Origin: Deltaproteobacteria bacterium
GTDB lineage: Bacteria; Desulfobacterota; Syntrophia; Syntrophales; UBA2210
Length of the DNA stretch: 5,862 bases
NCBI GenBank assembly: GCA_019314085.1
Contig: JAFCZZ010000108.1
Coordinates: 1-5,862 of the forward strand
Direction of reading: 5' to 3'
The notes beneath the pieces were generated by a model. The model ran no database searches. It worked only from the letters and a program-made list of their open reading frames with translations, and was not told where the DNA came from. The translations under genes were made by a program, and so were the position numbers. How positions within the stretch are numbered: the stretch's first letter is position 1; every line of letters starts with the position of its first letter. Of this stretch, positions 1-5,592 are shown piece after piece.

Positions 1-140
1 AGTTTTTCATCACCCATTCACCTCAGCCGCACCTGGACGGTCATCACACGGTGTTCGGAAAGCTAATAACGGGGCAGGACGTGGTAGATGCAATCCGCCA
101 GGGCGACCGCATGGCAAGCGTAGAAGTCACGGAGAAGTAA
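1..140 (+). CDS. Peptidyl-prolyl cis-trans isomerase (cyclophilin type), C-terminal end, partial
   Basis: The gene enters from the left edge. Translation from base 3 gives 45 residues ending at TAA 138-140, beginning [13 protein letters not shown] and followed by [18 protein letters not shown]. The FFIT, the P-x-LDG-x-x-TVFG block and the G-x-(D/E)-V-V-D-x-I segment are characteristic of the C-terminal half of bacterial cyclophilins, which catalyse cis-trans isomerisation of peptidyl-prolyl bonds during protein folding. The N-terminal half, including the catalytic Arg region and any signal peptide, lies outside the window, so cytoplasmic and periplasmic forms cannot be told apart. The short tail after the family core ends in VEVTEK, as is common in small single-domain bacterial cyclophilins. 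The family call is firm; the exact paralogue (PpiA- or PpiB-like) is not determined. Confidence 0.93.
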   Translation, partial: FFITHSPQPHLDGHHTVFGKLITGQDVVDAIRQGDRMASVEVTEK

Positions 141-210
141 AACCCTGTAATATCGATATGTTATTGGGAAGTCCCCGTATTGACAACCATCGCGCTCCAC
201 CCGAGCATAT

Positions 211-2175
211 ATGATTTCACTGCAAAATATATCGAAGCAGTACAGCGGAACATATCTCTTCAGGGACCTCTCCCTCCAGATAGAAAACGGAAACAGGATT
301 GCCTTCGTGGGACGTAACGGGGCAGGCAAGTCTACCTTGATGAAGATTATCCTGGGGGAAGTCGACTCGGACACAGGAAAGATTATCCGATCCAGGTTTA
401 ACAGTGTCGGCTACCTTCCCCAGGACAGCGTCTATCACACCGGCCGCACCCTCTCCGAAGAAGCGGCAACCGCCTTTGACGACCTGAATCGCCTCCATGA
501 AAGAATCAGGGAAATCGGCAATGAAATTGAAGCCATGACCCTATCTGGGGATAATGATGCTCCGGGATTGCAAGACCTCGTGAACGAAATGGGGCGGGCA
601 CAGAGTATCCTTGAGCACCGGGAGGGATACTCAATAGAGATAAAGGTACAACAAGTTCTCTCCGGTCTCGGTTTTCACGAGAGAGACCTGTCCCGAATGA
701 CGGAGGAGTTTAGTGGCGGCTGGCAGATGCGGATAGCCCTCGCCAAGCTGCTCCTCCGGGAACCAACCATCCTGATGCTCGACGAACCCACTAATCACTT
801 GGACATTGAATCTCTTGAATGGATTGAAGGGTATCTGAAGTCATATCAGGGTTCTCTCGTACTGGTATCCCATGACAGCCGTTTTCTCGATACCCTTGTC
901 GACAGAGTGATCGAGATATCCATGGGCAAGGCGACCGAATACACCGGAAATTATTCCTCCTATCTGGCCCAGCAGGCCGGGCGCCGTGCGGTGATCGAGG
1001 CCTCCCTCAAAAATCGGCAGCGCGCGATCGATAGCACAACTCGTTTTATCGAGCGATTCCGGTACAAAAGCACCAAGGCACGGCAGGTCCAGAGCCGCAT
1101 AAAAAGGCTCGAGAAGATGGAGGACCTTGCGATAGACAGGGATGAGCACGCCATATCACTGGATTTCCCGGATCCGCCCCGCTCCGGCCGGGTGGTCATG
1201 GAGTTGGAGGGCCTTTCAAAGGCCTATGATGACAACATCGTCCTGCAGGATATGTCTCTCACCATCGAACGCACGGATAGAATCGCCCTTTTAGGGGCAA
1301 ACGGTTCCGGAAAGTCCACACTTGCGCGTATTATAGCCGGCGTTGACACCTTCCAGGGCGGCCTCAGGAAACCGGGACACAATGCGATCCTGTCGTACTA
1401 TGCCCAAAATACGGCAGAGGAGTTGGACCCGGACAAGACAACCCTGCAAACACTTGATTCCGTCGCCCCCCTCAAATCACCGGGAGAACTGCGAACGCTC
1501 CTTGGTTGTTTTCTCTTTACAGGGGATGATGCATTTAAACCGGTTTCCGTCCTGTCAGGAGGCGAAAAAAGTCGGCTTGCCCTCGCGAGGATGATTCTGA
1601 AACCGGCAAACCTGTTGATCATGGATGAGCCAACGAATCACTTGGACGCCCAGTCAAAGGCCATCCTGCAGAGCAGTCTCCAGAGGTTCTCCGGAGCATA
1701 TGTGATCGTCTCCCACGACAGAGACTTTCTCGCACCCCTCATCAACAAGGTGGTGGTGCTGAAGGACAATAACTTGCTCCTATACCACGGGAGCGTTGAT
1801 GAGTACCTTGACCGATATCACCGGGCACAGAACGCTCCCGGCGCGGGAGAGACCCTTCCGGGGAGCGCGGGTCCGGCAGATTCTCAAAAGGATCAGAAAA
1901 GGAGAGAGGCCGAAGGCAGGCAGCAACGCTACAAACGGCTGAAGCCGCTCAGGGAATCACTGAAACAAATCGAAAAGGAAATAGCCGCCAGCGAGAAAAA
2001 AAAAGAGGAGATCGAAAGCGCCTTCTCCGATCAAGATACCTATAAAAATGATTCGTTAGTCCGATCTCTCCATATCGAATATTCTCAGATAACCTCCCGG
2101 CTCGCATCCCTGTATGATACGTGGGCGGCAACGGAAGAAAAGATAGAAGACATTACACACAACAATTTATCTTGA
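211..2175 (+). CDS. ABC-F family ATPase (two ATP-binding cassettes, ribosome-associated type)
   Basis: This 654-residue soluble protein has two complete ATPase cassettes and no membrane segments, the arrangement of ABC-F proteins (EttA/Uup/YheS/YdiF group). That family acts on the ribosome, at the E site, rather than in transport. Cassette 1 has Walker A GRNGAGKST (34-42), signature FSGGWQMRIALA (167-178), Walker B with DEPTNHLD (191-198) and switch His in SHD (220-222). Cassette 2 has Walker A GANGSGKST (362-370), signature LSGGEKSRLALA (448-459), DEPTNHLD (472-479) and SHD (501-503). All catalytic Glu residues are present. The basic helical linker (about 255-305, with RFRYKSTKARQVQSRIKRL) is the P-site tRNA-interaction motif and most resembles YheS-type linkers by eye. 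A charged C-terminal extension (about 555-650) is predicted to form a coiled coil. The ATG start fits the family N-terminus, but no convincing Shine-Dalgarno sequence precedes it. Which ABC-F paralogue this is, and whether it gives antibiotic protection, cannot be decided here. Confidence 0.95.
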   Translation: MISLQNISKQYSGTYLFRDLSLQIENGNRIAFVGRNGAGKSTLMKIILGEVDSDTGKIIRSRFNSVGYLPQDSVYHTGRTLSEEAATAFDDLNRLHERIREIGNEIEAMTLSGDNDAPGLQDLVNEMGRAQSILEHREGYSIEIKVQQVLSGLGFHERDLSRMTEEFSGGWQMRIALAKLLLREPTILMLDEPTNHLDIESLEWIEGYLKSYQGSLVLVSHDSRFLDTLVDRVIEISMGKATEYTGNYSSYLAQQAGRRAVIEASLKNRQRAIDSTTRFIERFRYKSTKARQVQSRIKRLEKMEDLAIDRDEHAISLDFPDPPRSGRVVMELEGLSKAYDDNIVLQDMSLTIERTDRIALLGANGSGKSTLARIIAGVDTFQGGLRKPGHNAILSYYAQNTAEELDPDKTTLQTLDSVAPLKSPGELRTLLGCFLFTGDDAFKPVSVLSGGEKSRLALARMILKPANLLIMDEPTNHLDAQSKAILQSSLQRFSGAYVIVSHDRDFLAPLINKVVVLKDNNLLLYHGSVDEYLDRYHRAQNAPGAGETLPGSAGPADSQKDQKRREAEGRQQRYKRLKPLRESLKQIEKEIAASEKKKEEIESAFSDQDTYKNDSLVRSLHIEYSQITSRLASLYDTWAATEEKIEDITHNNLS

Positions 2176-2200
2176 CTGCAGTTTCTTTCTCCCTTATACT
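2172..2200 (+). promoter_or_regulatory. Predicted sigma70-type promoter for the S component-DUF1893-yjbQ operon
   Basis: TTGACT at 2172-2177 and TATACT at 2195-2200 are separated by exactly 17 bp. Each hexamer differs from the E. coli-type consensus (TTGACA, TATAAT) at one position. The -35 box overlaps the TGA stop of the ABC-F gene (2173-2175), and the expected transcription start is near 2206-2207. It is the best promoter match I saw in the window, and it is correctly placed to transcribe the three downstream genes with a leader of about 150 nt. Promoter activity is inferred from sequence only. Confidence 0.72.
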
Positions 2201-2206
2201 TTTCGC

Positions 2207-2356
2207 CAGTCGTGGCAGTAACCCATAACGGGGTTGTACAAAGAGATCCGCCATATAAAACCCCGTGTGATTGTGGAAATTCTGCAGGAACGGCACATTG
2301 AGTGAAACCCTGCTTTGTGCAAGACCGCCACCATCCATCGTAAGGGAGGAATCATA
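2207..2356 (+). promoter_or_regulatory. Putative structured 5' leader with alternative inverted repeats
   Basis: This untranslated stretch lies between the predicted transcription start and the S-component ATG. ACGGGGTT (2228-2235) is perfectly complementary to AACCCCGT (2259-2266). The same GGGTT can instead pair with AACCC just upstream (2220-2224), which would form a short hairpin with a 6-nt loop, so the two pairings exclude each other. Further on, GCAGG (2284-2288) can pair with CCTGC (2309-2313), and GCACA (2293-2297) with TGTGC (2316-2320). These interleave in H-type pseudoknot order. No T-tract follows the helices, so an intrinsic terminator is not supported. I do not recognise a known riboswitch class, and the TPP riboswitch core sequences are absent. 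The 5-bp helices could arise by chance. Confidence 0.35.
2342..2350 (+). promoter_or_regulatory. Strong ribosome binding site for the S-component gene
   Basis: AAGGGAGGA lies 6 nt before ATG 2357. It is the strongest Shine-Dalgarno sequence in the window and fixes the start at 2357, in preference to the in-frame TTG at 2315, which would add 14 residues and has no such site. Confidence 0.85.
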
Positions 2357-2926
2357 ATGAATGCCGTAACGATAGCAACCGGAGAGGTAGCGTTCCCGCA
2401 TATCTTACAATTCTCCGACCGTCGCCTCTATGTATATGTCAGCCTGTTTGTGGCGTTTGACGTGGCTGTTCCCTGGCTCTGCCATATCTATCATCCCCTG
2501 GCCGGCCCTACGCTTCTTCCCCTGTTTTTCTTTGTTTTGCTGGCAGGAATGTTTTTCGGCTGGAGGGCTGGTCTCCTCGTCGGGGTGCTGACACCCCTGA
2601 TAAGCTATGCTCTTTCTGGGATGCCTCTGCCTCAGATCCTCCCGCGCATCATTACCGAAGCGGCCGTTTACGGCCTCGCCAGTGGGCTTCTACGAGGGCA
2701 TTTCAGGTTCGGTGTGATCACCTCCCTCGTCGGAGCTCTGATAGCGGGACGTCTTGCCGCCTTTGCCCTGATGGCCCTGATCCTGGATCTTTCGCATTCC
2801 GCAAACCTGGCGTGGCAGGCCGCAAAGATGGGCTGGCCGGGTCTCGTGTTTCAGCTACTCCTCATTCCCCTTATCGTTGTTGTACTGGAAAGACTCTGGT
2901 CCAAACACCACCATGCCGAACGCTGA
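2357..2926 (+). CDS. ECF transporter S-component-like integral membrane protein
   Basis: This 189-residue, very hydrophobic protein has about six predicted membrane segments (roughly 24-42, 50-68, 70-90, 97-113, 116-147 and 158-180), the size and topology of substrate-binding S components of energy-coupling factor vitamin transporters. The stretch from H46 through PLAGPTLLP, then LLAGMFFGWRAGLLVGVLTPLIS (written here only as landmarks at about residues 47-83) and the Gly-Met-Pro at 88-90 match the usual S-component pattern of an early loop, LPV-type helix, G-x-R-x-G-L-x-V-G turn and P-x-x-S helix. S components capture vitamins or their precursors and work with EcfT and two EcfA ATPases. None of these is encoded here, so a shared energising module elsewhere is inferred. 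The substrate cannot be read from the sequence. The gene opens a tight operon with DUF1893 and YjbQ genes, which hints at a cofactor-related ligand. The start at ATG 2357 is set by the strong upstream ribosome binding site. Confidence 0.75.
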   Translation: MNAVTIATGEVAFPHILQFSDRRLYVYVSLFVAFDVAVPWLCHIYHPLAGPTLLPLFFFVLLAGMFFGWRAGLLVGVLTPLISYALSGMPLPQILPRIITEAAVYGLASGLLRGHFRFGVITSLVGALIAGRLAAFALMALILDLSHSANLAWQAAKMGWPGLVFQLLLIPLIVVVLERLWSKHHHAER

Positions 2927-3350
2927 TGCCCGTTTTGAATCATTCCTGAAAAGCAGTGGCGCCATCTGGATCATCGGCCCGGCGGGCATCCTATTTCAAT
3001 CCCAACGAAGGGGCATTGCCCCGCTGCTGTGCTACCTTGAGCAGACTCCCTCTCCGGAGGAGGTAGTAATCTTCGACAAGGTAACCGGAAATGCCGCCGC
3101 CCTCCTCATGAAAAAGGCGTGCTGCTGCGAGGTGTCCTCGCCGATCGGGAGCGAGCCGGCAGCCGAAACACTGAACGGCTTCGGCATTATAAACCATTTC
3201 ACACAAACGGTCCCCTACATTATCAATCGCGAGGGGAGCGGTATGTGCCCCTTTGAAACGATGTCTCTGGGAAAATCACCGGATGAATTCTATGAACTTA
3301 TGAAACGCAATTCCCTTTTCGCAGATATCTTCCACGGGGGCAAACCATGA
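2913..3350 (+). CDS. DUF1893 family protein (TM1506-like, cytidine-deaminase-like fold)
   Basis: This 145-residue soluble protein matches the DUF1893 pattern as I know it: a hydrophobic strand leading to FDKVTGNAAALLM (54-66), then the (S/G)EPA-x-x-x-L segment (80-87), and the conserved VPYIINREGSGMCPFE block (100-115), followed by an L-G-x-x-x-P-D-E-x-Y-E-L-M helix. The Thermotoga maritima member TM1506 was solved as a deaminase-like fold; no reaction is established for the family. ATG 2913 lies inside the S-component gene (14-bp overlap) and has no clear Shine-Dalgarno sequence, so translation probably depends on coupling to the upstream gene. The 3' end overlaps yjbQ by 4 bp (ATGA). An unusual Cys-Cys-Cys run sits at 70-72, and another conserved-looking Cys at 112. 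The family assignment is from recognition of motifs, not a search. Confidence 0.82.
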   Translation: MPNADARFESFLKSSGAIWIIGPAGILFQSQRRGIAPLLCYLEQTPSPEEVVIFDKVTGNAAALLMKKACCCEVSSPIGSEPAAETLNGFGIINHFTQTVPYIINREGSGMCPFETMSLGKSPDEFYELMKRNSLFADIFHGGKP

Positions 3351-3745
3351 GAACGGCGATAACATTCAGCACAACATCCCGGGAAGAGATCGTGGATATC
3401 ACACAGAAGGTCCGGGAGGTCGTATCCGCGCACGGCAGGGATCATGAGTTGTGCTCCCTGTACGCGCTGGGAGCAACGGCGGCAATTATGATACAGGAAA
3501 ACTGGGACCCGAACATACAGATCGACGTGCTCAGGTGCCTTCGAACGATAATCCCCCGGGGACAGTGGCTGCATGACAGGGTGGACGGAAATGGCGATGC
3601 CCACATCAAGGCGGGCATCATAGGGCCCTCAGAGGTGGTCCCCATAGAGAAGGGACAGATCCTCCTCAGTACATGGCAGAACATCTTTTTCTGTGAGTTT
3701 GACGGCCCCCGAACGAAGAGAACAGTGATTGTTACCTTGGTATAG
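3347..3745 (+). CDS. YjbQ/UPF0047 family protein (putative secondary thiamine-phosphate synthase)
   Basis: The protein is 132 residues, full length for the family. Diagnostic blocks are DITQKV (17-22), ATAAIMIQENWDP (43-55), the DGNGDAHIKAGIIGPS segment (80-95), VPI-x-x-G (98-103) and STWQNIFFCEFDGPR (108-122). E. coli YjbQ can supply thiamine phosphate synthase activity at a low level, which gives the family its usual name; the main physiological role is not settled. The usual HTT at the start of the ATAAI block is Gly-Ala-Thr here (42-44), so one family histidine is absent, while H76 and H86 remain. A Gly at this position occurs in some divergent UPF0047 groups, as far as I recall. The start codon overlaps the DUF1893 stop as ATGA, with a G5 tract (3336-3340) as a weak ribosome binding site. 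It is the last gene of the operon and ends 5 bp from the oppositely oriented PHP gene. Confidence 0.9.
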   Translation: MRTAITFSTTSREEIVDITQKVREVVSAHGRDHELCSLYALGATAAIMIQENWDPNIQIDVLRCLRTIIPRGQWLHDRVDGNGDAHIKAGIIGPSEVVPIEKGQILLSTWQNIFFCEFDGPRTKRTVIVTLV

Positions 3746-3750
3746 ACCCC

Positions 3751-4809
3751 TCACCGCACATAGACAGGATTTGAAAATATCCACGGACGGTATTTCCCCC
3801 ATATCTTTGCATATACCTCGACCCGATATATCCCCCTCTGTGACACCGTATACGTGATATCCCTTCCAACCGCTTCGGCGCACAGGTCACCATCCTTTAT
3901 GATGCGAATCTTCCCTTTTTCTGGGACCGCAACCCGGAGCACCGCATCCCCCTTCAACAAAAACTCATCCCCCATGGTAACGTTCCTGTCCGCATCGGAG
4001 AGGGTCAGAGAAAATCCCCTGGCGTCGCGGAAGTATTCCATGGCTATGTAGGCCCGCCCCTGTTCGAGGGTCTTCAAGAGGGCCTTCATGTCTCCTTCGG
4101 CCTCGCCTTGCAGGGGGTTATCCAACAGGAGATGGGTCCGTATGAACCGAAACGCCCTCCGAAAGGGAAAGATGCCTATGGTTATTCCCAGTATTGTTCG
4201 CGACGTATCGTGATTGTCCAGTTCCCCGATACCCACAACCCTGCGTTCTTTATTAAGATCATCCCATCGTTTCAGGGTGATCGCTCTGGGGCCTTGTAAG
4301 ACATGGGCGGGGAAGAGATACCCGATCAGGGCGCTGGGAAAACCGCGCAGGGTGGACTGCCAGTCGGTCATAAAATCCCACACCCCCATCCCCGTGTAAC
4401 CGGAGACGGACCAATCCTTCCACGGATAATGTTTCACGTGAAACATTTTTGCCCCTTCGTGGTCCGGATGAGCGATAAAGCCGATCCCCCCCAGTTGGCC
4501 GACCCTGTCTATGTAATCCTGGGGCCGCCACTCCATATCATCCTCATCACCAACCACCTCTTCATCTATTGCAAAGGCCAGGTAGTGGTTGAATCGCGGT
4601 GATATTTCCTGGCCGACCACAAGGAGAACACCCCCATGCCACCCCTCCTTGCCGTTTCTCCTGGCGCCCAGCGTAAAATGATCGGTGAGCATAAGGAAAT
4701 CGAGGCCGTTTTCGTCCGCCGCCTGAACAATCTCCCCGACGGGGACCCTTCCGTCATGTGAATGGGAGGAATGAAAATGGATGACTCCTGTGTAATCGTA
4801 CAGTTTCAT
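3751..4809 (-). CDS. PHP-domain metal-dependent hydrolase/phosphoesterase with C-terminal beta domain (CehA/McbA-like)
   Basis: This is a 352-residue protein. The PHP metal-binding motifs are visible in order: HFHSSHSHDG (11-20), TDH (42-44), GQE (67-69), HPDH (114-117) and GELDNH (195-200). These are the His/Asp/Glu clusters that hold two or three divalent metals in PHP phosphoesterases. The arrangement, with Y-P-W-K-D-W-S-V-S-G-Y-T-G (128-140), resembles the CehA/McbA metallohydrolase branch. From about 265 onward the sequence turns strand-rich (FSLTLSDADRNVTMG, then KIRIIKDG, then GIYRVEVYAK), suggesting a small beta-sandwich domain after the catalytic one. There is no signal peptide or membrane segment, so a cytoplasmic location is expected; the substrate is unknown. 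The start at 4809 has AAGAGG just upstream. A longer in-frame reading to 4992 is rejected because it overlaps the glycosylase gene. Codons 122-127 (MFHVKH) are encoded by a perfect parS site. Confidence 0.88.
   Translation of the reverse strand: MKLYDYTGVIHFHSSHSHDGRVPVGEIVQAADENGLDFLMLTDHFTLGARRNGKEGWHGGVLLVVGQEISPRFNHYLAFAIDEEVVGDEDDMEWRPQDYIDRVGQLGGIGFIAHPDHEGAKMFHVKHYPWKDWSVSGYTGMGVWDFMTDWQSTLRGFPSALIGYLFPAHVLQGPRAITLKRWDDLNKERRVVGIGELDNHDTSRTILGITIGIFPFRRAFRFIRTHLLLDNPLQGEAEGDMKALLKTLEQGRAYIAMEYFRDARGFSLTLSDADRNVTMGDEFLLKGDAVLRVAVPEKGKIRIIKDGDLCAEAVGRDITYTVSQRGIYRVEVYAKIWGKYRPWIFSNPVYVR
4428..4447. promoter_or_regulatory. parS: parS centromere site (ParB/Spo0J binding), core 4430-4445
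   Basis: TGTTTCACGTGAAACA at 4430-4445 is an exact match to the widely conserved bacterial parS 16-mer, and the perfect palindrome extends to 20 bp (4428-4447). ParB dimers bind this site, load as CTP-dependent clamps and spread; with ParA and SMC they segregate the origin region. It lies inside the PHP gene and is read through as MFHVKH, in what looks like a variable loop between the HPDH metal motif and the YPWKDW block, so the coding sequence accommodates it. Chromosomal parS sites cluster near oriC in most bacteria, so an origin-proximal position is inferred. No parA or parB gene is in the window. Confidence 0.92.
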
Positions 4810-4819
4810 GGTGCCTCTT
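4810..4819 (-). promoter_or_regulatory. Ribosome binding site between glycosylase and PHP genes
   Basis: On the minus strand AAGAGG directly follows the glycosylase stop codon (4822-4820) and precedes the PHP start at 4809 by four bases. It decides the PHP start and supports translation of a two-gene transcript. Confidence 0.7.
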
Positions 4820-5470
4820 TTATGTTGGGAGTCCGTTCTCAAGCGGGCAGCCGTTGCACAGGGGCTTCTTTTTGCAGAACTGTTTGCCCACCTGGACCAG
4901 GAGCGCATGATACTGGTTGTACCGTGGCGCGTCGTGTGGCAGCCTGTCCATGAAAAGGGACTGTATCTCCTGGTAGTTCCAGTCCGGGGCAATCAGATCG
5001 TGCCGCTCCAATACCCTGCGCGTGTAGGCATCAATGACAAAGACCGGCTTGCCACCGCCATACAGCAGTATGCTGTCTGCCGTTTCGCCGCCGATCCCCC
5101 TGACATCCAGCAACTTTTTCCGGAGCGTCCACAACTCCTCGTTGAACATCGTGTCCAGGTCTCCGGCATACTCGTTATGCAGAAAATCAAGAAACGCCTT
5201 GAGCCTCTTCGTTTTGAGATTGTAATAACCCGAAGACCTGATGAGGCCAGCGACAATGCTGTCTTCCGTACCATGCAACTTCAGCGGATTGAGAAGACCC
5301 GCCTCTTTCAGCCTGCCTATAGCGGTTTCCACATTTTTCCAGTTTGTATTTTGTGTCAGTATTGCACCGACGGTAATTTCAAAGGGGGTTTCACCCGGCC
5401 ACCAATGGAGATCGCCAAAGTATGCATTCAGTCTCTCATATATCGCGACCAGCCTCTCCTGCACTCGCAT
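4820..5470 (-). CDS. Endonuclease III-like HhH-GPD DNA glycosylase, MagIII/HP0602 type
   Basis: This 216-residue protein is in the size range of the Nth family of base-excision-repair glycosylases. Visible are WWPGETPFEITVGAILTQNT (24-43, the helix with LTQNT), the helix-hairpin-helix LLDVRGIGGETADSILLYGG (120-139) and the catalytic Asp in VIDAYTRR (D147). The Lys that gives bifunctional Nth its lyase activity (in GRKTA) is replaced by Glu (E129 in GGETA), as in Helicobacter MagIII, which removes 3-methyladenine. A monofunctional alkyl-base glycosylase is therefore more likely than a true Nth. The C-terminus keeps three cysteines, C199-x5-C205-x2-C208, and ends PLENGLPT without the fourth. 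The start at 5470, the second of two adjacent ATGs, sits 6 nt after AAGGGG (5477-5482). The PHP gene starts 10 bp downstream, so the two are very likely co-transcribed. Confidence 0.88.
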   Translation of the reverse strand: MRVQERLVAIYERLNAYFGDLHWWPGETPFEITVGAILTQNTNWKNVETAIGRLKEAGLLNPLKLHGTEDSIVAGLIRSSGYYNLKTKRLKAFLDFLHNEYAGDLDTMFNEELWTLRKKLLDVRGIGGETADSILLYGGGKPVFVIDAYTRRVLERHDLIAPDWNYQEIQSLFMDRLPHDAPRYNQYHALLVQVGKQFCKKKPLCNGCPLENGLPT

Positions 5471-5592
5471 CATAAACCCCTTGAAACACACTAAACAGCA
5501 AAATCGCACTCGGGAGATGAGGGCGGTACGCAAAAACGAGGGTACCCGCAATCCGATTGCCTACACGAATTACCGATACCCCCGTTTGTATA
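5471..5592 (-). other. Intergenic region between the htrA-like gene and the glycosylase gene
   Basis: These 122 bp hold the glycosylase ribosome binding site (AAGGGG, 5477-5482). I see no intrinsic terminator (no GC-rich hairpin followed by a T-tract) and no convincing -35/-10 pair on the minus strand. The only repeat is a weak GGTAC/GTACC inverted pair with a 12-nt loop near 5525-5546. The glycosylase and PHP genes may therefore be read through from the protease gene, or from a promoter I cannot recognise. Confidence 0.5.

Noticed and set aside
180..185. Perfect TTGACA before the ABC-F gene as a -35 box
   Set aside because: No acceptable -10 hexamer lies 16-18 bp downstream; the nearest AT-rich hexamers are at 20 bp or more and overlap the start codon, so I do not call a promoter.
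2228..2266. Intrinsic terminator of the ABC-F gene
   Set aside because: The 8-bp inverted repeat has a 23-nt loop and no T-tract after it, and it lies downstream of the predicted promoter.
2302..2308. GTGAAAC half parS site in the operon leader
   Set aside because: Only one half of the palindrome is present; 7-mers of this kind occur by chance.
2207..2356. TPP riboswitch, suggested by the nearby yjbQ
   Set aside because: The conserved CTGAGA and the downstream TPP-aptamer core are not present.
4810..4992. 61-residue N-terminal extension of the PHP protein
   Set aside because: It lies in another frame of the glycosylase gene, is low in hydrophobic structure and rich in Arg/Thr/Ser, and the start at 4809 has a good ribosome binding site and matches the PHP domain beginning.
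5388..5394. GTTTCAC half parS site within the glycosylase gene
   Set aside because: The second half is absent and the flanks do not match parS.
4808..5494. 228-codon open frame on the + strand opposite the glycosylase
   Set aside because: It is antisense to a gene with clear family motifs, and its translation shows no domain features that I recognise.
5471..5551. 27-residue N-terminal extension of the glycosylase
   Set aside because: The ATG at 5470 has AAGGGG at the right distance, and the extension does not resemble Nth-family N-termini.
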